This document shows positions 31,896-39,131 of a DNA stretch of 64,000 bases, piece after piece. This DNA comes from an uncultured Bacilli bacterium (lineage in GTDB: Bacteria > Bacillota_I > Bacilli_A > RFN20 > CAG-826): the NCBI GenBank assembly GCA_944358895.1, contig CALVSB010000004.1:1-64000 (forward strand). Direction: 5' to 3'. The notes beneath the pieces are model-generated. The model did no database searches, had not been told where the DNA came from, and saw nothing but the letters and a program-made list of their open reading frames with translations. The translations under genes were made by a program, and so were the position numbers. Position 1 is the stretch's first letter. Every line of letters begins with the position of its first letter.

Positions 31896-31927
31896 AAGAA
31901 AAAGCAAGCCCGGAAACGAGCTTGCTT
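31896..31927 (-). terminator. intrinsic terminator of the zinc-efflux operon
   Basis: Stem AAGCAAGCTCG/CGGGCTTGCTT (31917-31927 with 31902-31912, one G-U pair), GAAA-complement loop, then TTTTTCTTT on the minus strand. It lies 24 bp after the ATPase stop codon. Confidence 0.85.
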
Positions 31928-31950
31928 ATTGAGAATCGGCGTCCTCTCCC

Positions 31951-34113
31951 CTACTTCACCTTTTCGTAGAGTAGGGTATAGGCATAGAGAACCATTAAGA
32001 CCGTAAGACCCGTATCGGCCATGACGGCAACCCACATCGGGAAGGCGTCTCCCAAGAAAGCACTTAGAAGCATGATGCTCGCCTTGATGAGAAGCCCGAG
32101 GACGATGATGGAGACGGCCCGGAAGCGCGTCTTCTTGGCAATCTTGATGCCAGAAACGAGCTTGCTTGGATCGTCGTTCATAATGACGAGATCGGCCGAC
32201 GAAATGGAGGAGTCGCTGCCGATGCCGCCCATCGCGATGCCGACGTCGGCCAAGGCAATCGAAGGAGCGTCGTTCACGCCGTCGCCGATGAAGGCAACGC
32301 TGCCCGGAGCCGCGGCAATCTCTTCCTTGAGGTGGTCGCTCTTTTCTTCTGGGAGAAGCCCTGCTTTGACCTCGTCGAGGCCAAGCTGGCTGCCGACGGC
32401 CTTGGCATTTTTCTCCTGGTCGCCGGTGAAGAGCTTAACCTTGATGCCGAGGGAATGGAGGCCGTCCACCATCTTCTTCGACTCTTTCCTGATGACGTCG
32501 TTGAGGATGACATAGCCCTGATATTTGCCATTGACGGCCAGATGGACGACCGTCCCTTCTTCCTTGACCTCGTCGCAATCGATGCCAAACTGCTTCATTA
32601 GCTTGGCATTGCCAGCCAGGATTTCATCGCCATGATAGCGGGTCTTGATCCCGTGCCCGGCAATTTCCTCGTAGTCTTCCTGCTCGGCGGCCAGCTCAAG
32701 CGCGTCGTGGGCGTCCCCGACAATGGCTTTGGCGATCGGATGAGCCGACCGCGACTCGGCGCACTTGAGATAATGCATGAACGTGCATTTGTCGAGGCCG
32801 TAGAGATGCCAGGTCGTGACCTGGAAGTCGCCATAGGTGAGGGTCCCCGTCTTGTCGGAGACAACCGTCTTGATGCGGAGCAGCTTGTCGAAATAAGGCG
32901 AGCCTTTGACGATGAGGCCGTTCTTCGAGGCGAGGCCGATGCCGGCGAAATACGAGAGCGGGACGCTCAAGACGATCGCGCAGGGGCAGGCGATGACGAG
33001 GAAGGAGAGGCCGACCCGGATCCAGGTCTTCCAAGTCTCCGCGTCGCCGATTCCAAGGAACAGGGGCGGAATTACCACCACAAGGGCCGCAAGAAGGACG
33101 ACGAAAGGGGTGTAGTACTTGCTGAAGACGGAGATGAATTTCTCAGCCTTGCTCTTGCCGCGGCCGGAGTTCTCGACGAGAGTCATGATCTTGGCCAGGG
33201 TCGAAGAGGAATACGGCTTGGTGATCTGGACGGTCAGATTGCCGCTCTTGAGAGTCGTGCCAGAGAGGACTTCGTCGCCTTTCTTCTTATAGACAGGGAC
33301 GAACTCGCCGGTGAGAGAACTCACGTCGACGTTTCCTTCGCCGGTGACAATGACGCCGTCGGAAGGGAAGGACTCGCCGACCTTGACCATCACGAGATCG
33401 CCGACCTGAAGGTCTTCCGGCTTCACGGTCTCGAGGCCGTTGGCCCCGATCCGAGTCGCCGTTTCGCTCTTGAGGCTCACCGCATCGACAATCGCATTGT
33501 GCGATTTCCGGCTGGCGACGATGTCAAAGAGGTCGCCGAGCTGATAGAGAGATACGACCATGACCGCGTCGAAGAAACTCATCATCTCATCCATCGCGAT
33601 GATGGGAAGGAGGAAAGCCCCGAGAGAGGCTATCGTCATCAGGAAGGCTTCATCGAAGATGTTCCGGAAGTGGATGACGTTCCTGATGAAGCGCCAAGCG
33701 ACGTCGTAGCCGGCCAGGAGCCAAGCGACGAGATTGACGGGGAAGAGGACGGTCCAAAGATAGTCGTGGCCGAGCCCGAGGCCCATCATCGTGAAGGTCG
33801 TGACCGCGCTGACGGCAAAGGCCACGATGACGCGGACGAGCTTCACCCACATCGCCTTGTCCCAAGCCACCCGCTTCGAGGGCTTCTCCGGAATCGGGGC
33901 CACGTGGAATTCTTCCTCGACCGAGTTGACGATCTTGTCGATTTCCTCGATCGGCTTCTTCTCGGCCGTCAGGTAGATCTTCCCGGCGCCGTAGTCGATG
34001 TTGCACTCGCTGACCCAGCTTTCCTTTTCCATCCGGTGGACGACCCGCTCGGCGCACGCCGGGCAGTCGAGGCCTGTGATGAGATAAGCTTGATCGATCT
34101 TTTCTTCGGCCAT
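31951..34113 (-). CDS. zntA: Zn/Cd/Pb-exporting P1B-type ATPase (ZntA/CadA-like)
   Basis: A 720-residue heavy-metal pump that expels zinc-group ions from the cytoplasm. It has one N-terminal HMA domain with CPAC (Cys17, Cys20), the actuator LTGE (267-270), the membrane CPC (376-378), the phosphorylated Asp in DKTGT (Asp420), the His-Pro motif (458-459) and GDGVNDAP. The last helices carry Lys677 and ADTG (Asp700), the pair that marks the zinc/cadmium subgroup (P1B-2) rather than copper. It begins one base after the stop of the ArsR-type sensor, whose coding end supplies the AGGAGG. The cassette interrupts the usual nusG-rplK junction. Confidence 0.93.
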   Translation of the reverse strand: MAEEKIDQAYLITGLDCPACAERVVHRMEKESWVSECNIDYGAGKIYLTAEKKPIEEIDKIVNSVEEEFHVAPIPEKPSKRVAWDKAMWVKLVRVIVAFAVSAVTTFTMMGLGLGHDYLWTVLFPVNLVAWLLAGYDVAWRFIRNVIHFRNIFDEAFLMTIASLGAFLLPIIAMDEMMSFFDAVMVVSLYQLGDLFDIVASRKSHNAIVDAVSLKSETATRIGANGLETVKPEDLQVGDLVMVKVGESFPSDGVIVTGEGNVDVSSLTGEFVPVYKKKGDEVLSGTTLKSGNLTVQITKPYSSSTLAKIMTLVENSGRGKSKAEKFISVFSKYYTPFVVLLAALVVVIPPLFLGIGDAETWKTWIRVGLSFLVIACPCAIVLSVPLSYFAGIGLASKNGLIVKGSPYFDKLLRIKTVVSDKTGTLTYGDFQVTTWHLYGLDKCTFMHYLKCAESRSAHPIAKAIVGDAHDALELAAEQEDYEEIAGHGIKTRYHGDEILAGNAKLMKQFGIDCDEVKEEGTVVHLAVNGKYQGYVILNDVIRKESKKMVDGLHSLGIKVKLFTGDQEKNAKAVGSQLGLDEVKAGLLPEEKSDHLKEEIAAAPGSVAFIGDGVNDAPSIALADVGIAMGGIGSDSSISSADLVIMNDDPSKLVSGIKIAKKTRFRAVSIIVLGLLIKASIMLLSAFLGDAFPMWVAVMADTGLTVLMVLYAYTLLYEKVK

Positions 34114-34114
34114 G

Positions 34115-34411
34115 TCACATTGCCTCCTGCACGTGGTCGTAAACGACCTTCAATAGTTCGCGCACGTGATCGTCGGCTAAGACGTAATAGACTTTCGTCC
34201 CGTCCTTCCGCATCGAGAGAAGATTCTCCTCCTTAAGAACTTTCAGTTGGTGGGAAGCCAGCGACTGGCTCACCCCCGCCTCTTCTTGAATCTCGCCGAC
34301 CGATTTCTCCCCGTCCATGATCGCGTAAAGGATCTTGAGGCGGGTGAAGTCGCCGGCAATCTTGAGGAGGCTTTCCATTCTTTCGAGAACTTGCTCGCTG
34401 GGCATGTCCAT
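34115..34411 (-). CDS. ArsR/SmtB-family zinc-responsive repressor
   Basis: A 98-residue winged-helix metal sensor from the start at 34409-34411, which has AAAGGAGAT at the right distance; a longer in-frame ATG at 34459 overlaps the promoter. The recognition helix is SVGEIQEEAGVSQSLASHQL. The C-terminal helix has Asp80, His82, His93 and Glu96, exactly the spacing of the alpha-5 zinc site of SmtB (D104, H106, H117, E120). No cysteine is present, which argues against arsenic or cadmium thiolate sensing. It probably represses its own operon until zinc rises. Three operator-like repeats surround its promoter. Confidence 0.9.
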   Translation of the reverse strand: MDMPSEQVLERMESLLKIAGDFTRLKILYAIMDGEKSVGEIQEEAGVSQSLASHQLKVLKEENLLSMRKDGTKVYYVLADDHVRELLKVVYDHVQEAM

Positions 34412-34413
34412 AT

Positions 34414-34490
34414 ATGAATCTCCTTTCATGCAAAGCCTATTATATGAAGGTTCATTCATGGTTCAAGGGGTAAGATGAACAATTTTTCAT
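34414..34490. promoter_or_regulatory. three phased operators of the zinc sensor
   Basis: The inverted repeat ATGAA-N6-TTCAT occurs three times: 34414-34429 (over the ribosome site), 34444-34459 (exactly between -35 and -10) and 34475-34490 (upstream of -35). Centres are 30 and 31 bp apart, close to three helical turns. Placement and symmetry fit ArsR/SmtB dimers. Confidence 0.75.
34439..34466 (-). promoter_or_regulatory. promoter of the zinc-sensor/zinc-ATPase operon
   Basis: TTGAAC (34461-34466), 16-bp spacer, TATAAT (34439-34444) on the minus strand. The spacer is filled by the central operator repeat, so a bound dimer would block RNA polymerase. Confidence 0.8.
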
Positions 34491-34507
34491 ATTTGAGAAC
34501 AAGCACG

Positions 34508-34533
34508 AAAAAAGGCCCCGGTCGCCCGGGGCC
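34508..34533 (-). terminator. intrinsic terminator of rpmG-secE-nusG
   Basis: A perfect 8-bp stem GGCCCCGG/CCGGGGCC (34526-34533 with 34514-34521), 4-base loop, then TTTTTT on the minus strand, 15 bp after the nusG stop. It isolates nusG from the zinc cassette. Confidence 0.93.
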
Positions 34534-34548
34534 CTTAGACCAAATTGA

Positions 34549-35109
34549 TTAAATACGCTCGATGTCGGAGAAATCCTGATCGACGACGGTTTCGCGGCCG
34601 AAGAAGAGCGTCTTGATTTGAACGGCGCCCGTCTTCTTGTCGAGCGAGGTAATCGTGCCTTCGGTTCCTTCGAGGGGCCCCTTGATGATCTTGACGCGGG
34701 TCCCGACTTCATAGCCGTTGAACATCGATTCGTCGACCATGCCCATTCGCTTGAGGACCGGCTCCATCTGCTCGATCGGGACCGGGGTCGGCTTCTGGCC
34801 GCCGCCGCTCGAACCGGCGATGCCGGTGACGCCCGGAGTATTACGGACGATGTACCAGCTCTTGTCGGTCATGATCATCTCGACGAAGATGTAGCCCGGA
34901 TAAAGGTTCCGGACCTTGGTCTTGCCGGTTTGGATGCCGTCTTTGAGAACCGGCTCCTCGACCTCGACGACGAGGACGCGGAAAATCTCGTTTTCCATCC
35001 CCATCGAGGCAATCCGCTTCCTGATGTTGTCGGCGGTCTTCTGCTCGTGCATCGAGTAGGTATTGATGATGTACCAGTTCTTTTCGCCGAGCTTAGCTGC
35101 TTCTGCCAT
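34549..35109 (-). CDS. nusG: transcription termination/antitermination factor NusG
   Basis: NusG (186 residues) binds the polymerase clamp and modulates pausing and coupling to translation. The NGN domain starts at KNWYIINTYSMHEQKTADNI. The KOW domain near the C terminus reads GTRVKIIKGPLEGTEGTI. The start at 35107-35109 follows AAAGGAGGAA; a longer in-frame ATG at 35217 would run into secE and is rejected. It is 14 bp after secE. Confidence 0.96.
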   Translation of the reverse strand: MAEAAKLGEKNWYIINTYSMHEQKTADNIRKRIASMGMENEIFRVLVVEVEEPVLKDGIQTGKTKVRNLYPGYIFVEMIMTDKSWYIVRNTPGVTGIAGSSGGGQKPTPVPIEQMEPVLKRMGMVDESMFNGYEVGTRVKIIKGPLEGTEGTITSLDKKTGAVQIKTLFFGRETVVDQDFSDIERI

Positions 35110-35123
35110 TCCCTGTTCCTCCT

Positions 35124-35318
35124 TTAGGCGCCAAAGGCGGCCTCGAGCTGCTGGATGATGCTCTGGGCCGTCAGATCCTCGAGAGCGAGGAAGATGGCGC
35201 AGAAGAGCGCGATGCAAATGACGACGGCAATCGAGGGCCAGAGGGTTTCGCGGCTGGGCCAGCGGACCTTCTTGCCCTGCTTTGCCACTTCTTTTAGGTA
35301 TTTAACCGGCGGGGTCAT
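35124..35318 (-). CDS. secE: preprotein translocase subunit SecE
   Basis: Short SecE (64 residues) of Gram-positive type that clamps SecY in the Sec channel. An amphipathic stretch with KQGKKVRWPSRETLW is followed by a single transmembrane helix (about 28-50). It sits between rpmG (12 bp) and nusG, the standard order, with GGAGGAA before the ATG. Confidence 0.95.
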   Translation of the reverse strand: MTPPVKYLKEVAKQGKKVRWPSRETLWPSIAVVICIALFCAIFLALEDLTAQSIIQQLEAAFGA

Positions 35319-35330
35319 GGTGATTCCTCC

Positions 35331-35480
35331 TTATCGCGATTCGCGGTGCAAGGTGTACTTGTTGCACTTCGGGCAGAATTTCTTCAGCTCGAGGCGCTTG
35401 CTGGAAGCGGGATTCACTTCCGTTTGGTAGTTGCGCGAGAGACATTCCTCGCAAATCAAAAAGACCTTTTTCCTTGCCAT
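35331..35480 (-). CDS. rpmG: 50S ribosomal protein L33
   Basis: A 49-residue L33 of the zinc-binding type: two CxxC pairs, CEEC (10-13) and CPKC (36-39), hold one zinc. The start [13 protein letters not shown] and end KYTLHRESR are typical. The gene reads ATG at 35478-35480 to TAA at 35331-35333. It is followed by secE after 12 bp. Such L33 forms are often under zinc control, which is notable given the zinc cassette two genes downstream, although no operator is seen at its own promoter. Confidence 0.95.
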   Translation of the reverse strand: MARKKVFLICEECLSRNYQTEVNPASSKRLELKKFCPKCNKYTLHRESR

Positions 35481-35509
35481 CGGCTTATCTTACTCACCTA
35501 GCATGCGGA

Positions 35510-35538
35510 ATGGTAGTCCTTCGCGCCGGGCCGGTCAA
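35510..35538 (-). promoter_or_regulatory. promoter of rpmG-secE-nusG
   Basis: TTGACC (35533-35538), 17-bp spacer, TACCAT (35510-35515) on the minus strand, 30 bp upstream of rpmG. The rest of the gap to 35636 shows nothing else. Confidence 0.75.
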
Positions 35539-35636
35539 GAAAAGTTCTCTTATAGAGAAAGGGGCAAAATTCGTCCATCAAGGCAGGGGGCGGCCATCTA
35601 TTCCGTTTTTCGTGAAAAAGATGGGGTTTTTGCGTG

Positions 35637-35665
35637 TAAAAAGCCACGGATGACTAGTCCGCGGC
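35637..35665 (-). terminator. intrinsic terminator after the sigma-factor gene
   Basis: Stem GCCGCGGA/TCCGTGGC (35658-35665 with 35643-35650, one G-U), 7-base loop, followed by TTTTT on the minus strand. It lies 10 bp after the stop codon of the SigH-like gene and closes the HAD-cysS-rlmB operon. Confidence 0.85.
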
Positions 35666-35675
35666 CTTTATATCA

Positions 35676-36185
35676 TCAGCCCTTTTTCTCGAGGAAGAGG
35701 GACTTGTAGCGCTCATAGCGCCGCCGCACTTGCTTGTAAGTGAGGCCGAGGCGCTCGGCGATCTGGCGGAGGGATAGCCCTTCCAGCCTCAAGGAGGCAA
35801 TCGCCACTTCCTCTTCGCTCAGACGGTCCATCACGGCCGCGAGCTGCTCGAAGGCCTCGGCCCGCTCGTAGTAGGCCGAAGGAGACTCCTCGGGGGAGGA
35901 AACGACGTCGTGGAAGGTAAGCGTCCCGTCGCGGTCGACATAGCCGTCGAGGGAGACCGTCTGGGGATCGAAGCACCCTTCTTTGTTGTAAAAGGCGATG
36001 ATCTCGTGGGAGAGGATCGTGAGGAGGAAGCTCCGGAAGGTGCCCCGCCCAAGCTCGAAGCTCAGGAGGGCGTTCTCGAAGGAGCAAAAGAAGATGTAGT
36101 TGAGGTCCCAGACGTCGATCCTCGAGGCGAGGATGGGCTGGGCCCGGTAGCAGAGTTTGACCCGGAGGGCGAAATAACGTTCCAT
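35676..36185 (-). CDS. sigH: RNA polymerase sigma-70 family factor (SigH-like)
   Basis: From the ATG at 36185 the product has 169 residues, with a region-2-like N-terminal half and a clear region-4 helix-turn-helix (LSLRQIAERLGLTYKQVRRR). The place between rlmB and rpmG-secE-nusG is the B. subtilis sigH locus. The same frame stays open upstream to the rlmB stop and encodes ELFVRLRLGSQEAHTALMERY, which looks like genuine sigma region 2.1. The real start is therefore probably near 36269, at a non-standard ATT (giving 197 residues), since no ATG, GTG or TTG exists there. Region 2.4 is poorly conserved, so promoter specificity is unknown. Confidence 0.75.
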   Translation of the reverse strand: MERYFALRVKLCYRAQPILASRIDVWDLNYIFFCSFENALLSFELGRGTFRSFLLTILSHEIIAFYNKEGCFDPQTVSLDGYVDRDGTLTFHDVVSSPEESPSAYYERAEAFEQLAAVMDRLSEEEVAIASLRLEGLSLRQIAERLGLTYKQVRRRYERYKSLFLEKKG

Positions 36186-36270
36186 CAGCGCGGTGTGCGC
36201 TTCTTGGCTTCCGAGCCGGAGGCGGACGAATAACTCTTCGTCCCTAGCGTTTTGCGATGTTTTGATAATG

Positions 36271-37032
36271 TTACTTTATGCGGCAGGCATCGATCTGGGC
36301 CAGGAAAATACCAGCTGCCACCGACGCATTGAGGGAGTTTACATGTCCATGCATCGGGATTTTGACGACGAAGTCGCTTTCCTCGAGGACGAGGCGCGAA
36401 ATCCCCTTGCCTTCGCTGCCAACGACAAGGGCGATGGGCACCTTGTAATCGACGTCGAGGTAGGAGAGAGAGGCGCTGCCCTCGCTGCTCACGATCCAGA
36501 AGCCATTGGCTTTCAGTTCCCGAACGGCGTTCGATAAGGAAGACACGATAGAGAGCTTTACATAGCAAGCCGCCCCGGCCGACGTTCTGTAGGTCGTGGC
36601 ATTTAGCGGAGCTTGCCCCCGAAGGCGGACGACAACGCCGTCGGCCCCGAAGGCATCAGCGGAGCGAAGGATCGCCCCGAGGTTGTGCGGATCTTCAATC
36701 CCGTCCAAAAGAACGATGGTCGGGTACTCGCTTTTCCGGCTTTGGGCGATCAGCTCCTTGAGAGGGATCGGCTCCGCCGGGCGAACCTGGCAGACGAGCC
36801 CTTGGTGGGGAGCGTGGCCGCTCAAGCGCGCGAGCGACGGCTCATCGGAGGGACGTGCCCATAGACCCCGCTCTTTGGCGAGGCGAACGACTTCGTCATC
36901 TTCGAGCCTCGAAAGATAGTATAACCGCTCAGCTTGGCCCGAATAGACAGCCGATCGACAGGCGTTACGTCCGTATACGATTATAGGCTTCGTCGATACA
37001 ATTGTTTTTCTTTTTTTACGATAGGTGATCAT
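36271..37032 (-). CDS. rlmB: 23S rRNA (guanosine-2'-O)-methyltransferase, TrmH/RlmB family
   Basis: A 253-residue SPOUT-fold methyltransferase. The N-terminal L30e-like substrate-binding part begins IIVYGRNACRSAVYSG. The SAM-binding knot shows DGIEDPHNLGAILRSADAFG, ALVVGSEGKGISRLVLE and IPMHGHVNSLNASVAAGIFL. The expected product is 2'-O-methylated G2251-type 23S rRNA. The start overlaps the mgtC stop as ATGA (37029-37032). It is followed at once by the sigma-factor frame. Confidence 0.92.
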   Translation of the reverse strand: MITYRKKRKTIVSTKPIIVYGRNACRSAVYSGQAERLYYLSRLEDDEVVRLAKERGLWARPSDEPSLARLSGHAPHQGLVCQVRPAEPIPLKELIAQSRKSEYPTIVLLDGIEDPHNLGAILRSADAFGADGVVVRLRGQAPLNATTYRTSAGAACYVKLSIVSSLSNAVRELKANGFWIVSSEGSASLSYLDVDYKVPIALVVGSEGKGISRLVLEESDFVVKIPMHGHVNSLNASVAAGIFLAQIDACRIK

Positions 37033-37781
37033 TGCACGTCGGTGGAAATTTTGAGTTCAAGCGGCTTCACGACGAAACGAATCTCGTCGAGGAAGGCTGA
37101 GATGGCCGTCTCGTCGGCGCTCGACATCCGGAAGACAACCCGGAGGGCGCTGCCTTCCTGATAGGAAAGAAGCTCGGTCTGGGTCTCGCGGATTTTGATG
37201 TTGTAGCGATTGGCCGCGAGGATGATGTCGCGGATGACCGGACGGTCGCTCGGAAGGACAAGCATGAGCATCGGGTTCCGCTTGGCCATCGCTTTCTCGA
37301 CCCGGCGGAGAAGAACGAGGCAGACGAGGGCGACGCCCGTCGCGATCGCGGCAACAATGAAATTGCCGCTTCCGCAGGCGAGGCCGATGGCCATCGTGAC
37401 CCAGATGGTCGTGGCCGTCGTCAGGCCTTTGATGTCGGTGCCGGTTTGGATGATCGTGCCGGCCCCGAGGAAGCCGATGCCCGGGACGACCTGGGCCGCA
37501 AGGCGGGCCGGGTCGCGGTTAGGGAAAGCGGCATCCGAAAAGCCGTAAATCGAGATGATCATGATGAGGGCGCTGCCGATCGCGACCATGAGGTGCGTCC
37601 GGAGCCCGGCCGCATGGCCGTTGTACTCGCGTTCGAAGCCGATGAGGCCCGAGAGAAGGGCCGTCATCACCAAGGAGAGGAGAATGAGGAAAATGTTCCC
37701 GACCCAAAAGAAGTTCTCGGGGAGGAGATTCCCAAAACCGGTGTTAAACCAGTCGATGATGATGCGGTCAATCGTGGTCAT
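37029..37781 (-). CDS. mgtC: MgtC/SapB-family membrane protein
   Basis: A 250-residue MgtC-family protein. Five hydrophobic segments contain the family blocks GLIGFEREYNGHAAGLRTH, VVPGIGFLGAGTI and GLTTATTIWVTMAIGLACG. A C-terminal ACT-like soluble domain of about 80 residues follows. MgtC proteins are linked to growth at low magnesium and to control of the F-type ATPase in pathogens. The gene sits between cysS (6-bp gap) and rlmB (4-bp overlap), where B. subtilis has mrnC. Its link to translation genes is probably only operonic. Confidence 0.9.
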   Translation of the reverse strand: MTTIDRIIIDWFNTGFGNLLPENFFWVGNIFLILLSLVMTALLSGLIGFEREYNGHAAGLRTHLMVAIGSALIMIISIYGFSDAAFPNRDPARLAAQVVPGIGFLGAGTIIQTGTDIKGLTTATTIWVTMAIGLACGSGNFIVAAIATGVALVCLVLLRRVEKAMAKRNPMLMLVLPSDRPVIRDIILAANRYNIKIRETQTELLSYQEGSALRVVFRMSSADETAISAFLDEIRFVVKPLELKISTDVQ

Positions 37782-37787
37782 GGTCGT

Positions 37788-39131
37788 TCAGAAAAGCCCT
37801 TTCTCGATGAGCTTGGCCCGGAGGAGGTCGCTCCTTCCGAAGTCTTTCTCATCTTTCGCCTTATTGTAATCGAAGTACAGTTGCTTGTCTTCCTCCGAAA
37901 GGGGCTCCGGCTCGACGTAAAGCCCCATCAATTTCAAGGAAGAAACAAAGGTTTTGTAGGCGTTTTTGAGGCCAGCCGGATCCTTTTTGGCCATCCGGAG
38001 GGCCTGGTTCAGGGCCTTCTGCTCGGCATAGAGGCGCGAGAGGGCGTTCGGGGTATTGAGATCGTCGGATAGTTCCTCGAGGAGGGCCGAGTCCTTGGCT
38101 TCGGCTTCGACCTTTTCCCGGCCGAGGAGGGAAAGCTGGACGAAAGCCTTATGAAGAGAGGCGGCCAGGGAGTCGTATTTCTCCTTGGCTTCCTTCATCT
38201 TGTCGTCGCTATAGGAAAGGGGCGCCCGGTAATGGGTGGAAAGCACCATCAGGCGGAAGGGGAGGCCACCGTAGTCCTTGGCCACGTCTTTCATGAGGAC
38301 GACGTTCCCGAGCGACTTGCTCATCTTCTCGCCGACGATGTCGATGAAACCGTTGTGCATCCAATAATGGGCGAGACCATTCCCGTTCTGGGCAAAGGAC
38401 TGGGCCCGCTCGTTTTCGTGATGGGGGAACTTGAGGTCGAAGCCGCCGCCGTGGATGTCGATGTACCCGCCTTGATCGCGGAAAATGGTGTCGATCATCA
38501 CGCAGCACTCGGTGTGCCAGCCCGGCCGGCCCTCGCCCCAAGGCGAATCCCACTTGATCCCGTCGGTCGTCTTTTTCCAAAGGGCGAAATCCAAGGGGTC
38601 TTCCTTGGCCGAGTCGACCTCGATCCGGGCCCCTTTCTCGAGATTGTCGACCGTGTTGCCGCTCAAGGCCCCGTAGGAAGGAATCTTCCGGACGCGGAAA
38701 TAGACATTGCCGTCGACTTCGTAGGCATAGCCCTTTTCCTCGAGCCGGCGGATATAGGCGATGATCTCGTTCATCATCTTGGTCGGCCGCGGGGTGATGT
38801 CGGGAAGGGAAGAACCCACTTCCTTCACCAGCCGCGCGAACTCGGCAATGACCCCTTCCGAGAGTTCGGCTTCGCTGATGCCGAGCTCCTTGGCCCGGTT
38901 GATGATCTTGTCGTCGACGTCGGTGTAGTTGCTCACGTAGGTAACGTCATAGCCGATGGCCCGGAAATACTTCACGAGCTGGTCGAAAACGACGACGGGG
39001 CGGAAATTCCCGATATGGGGGTCGCTATAGACGGTCGGCCCGCAGCAATAAAGGGAAACCTTCCCCGGCACCAGCGGCTCGAAAAGAACCTTCTTTCCGC
39101 TCAGTGAATCAGCAATGTAAGTGTCTCTCAT
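37788..39131 (-). CDS. cysS: cysteinyl-tRNA synthetase
   Basis: CysRS (447 residues) charges tRNA-Cys. The HIGH motif appears as HIGN (39-42, after GPTVYSDP) and the second signature is KMSKS in GEKMSKSLGNVV. The zinc-site cysteine (CCGPT) and GWHTECCVM are present. The start MRDTYIAD at 39129-39131 is chosen because GGAGGAAAAG lies just upstream and it overlaps the preceding gene's stop by ATGA. No T-box leader is visible, as the gene is internal to an operon. Confidence 0.96.
   Translation of the reverse strand: MRDTYIADSLSGKKVLFEPLVPGKVSLYCCGPTVYSDPHIGNFRPVVVFDQLVKYFRAIGYDVTYVSNYTDVDDKIINRAKELGISEAELSEGVIAEFARLVKEVGSSLPDITPRPTKMMNEIIAYIRRLEEKGYAYEVDGNVYFRVRKIPSYGALSGNTVDNLEKGARIEVDSAKEDPLDFALWKKTTDGIKWDSPWGEGRPGWHTECCVMIDTIFRDQGGYIDIHGGGFDLKFPHHENERAQSFAQNGNGLAHYWMHNGFIDIVGEKMSKSLGNVVLMKDVAKDYGGLPFRLMVLSTHYRAPLSYSDDKMKEAKEKYDSLAASLHKAFVQLSLLGREKVEAEAKDSALLEELSDDLNTPNALSRLYAEQKALNQALRMAKKDPAGLKNAYKTFVSSLKLMGLYVEPEPLSEEDKQLYFDYNKAKDEKDFGRSDLLRAKLIEKGLF

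Noticed and set aside
36185-36568. A 127-codon minus-strand frame overlapping rlmB
   Set aside because: It is out of frame inside rlmB, whose SPOUT motifs are unambiguous. The real signal in this area is the upstream extension of the sigma-factor frame.
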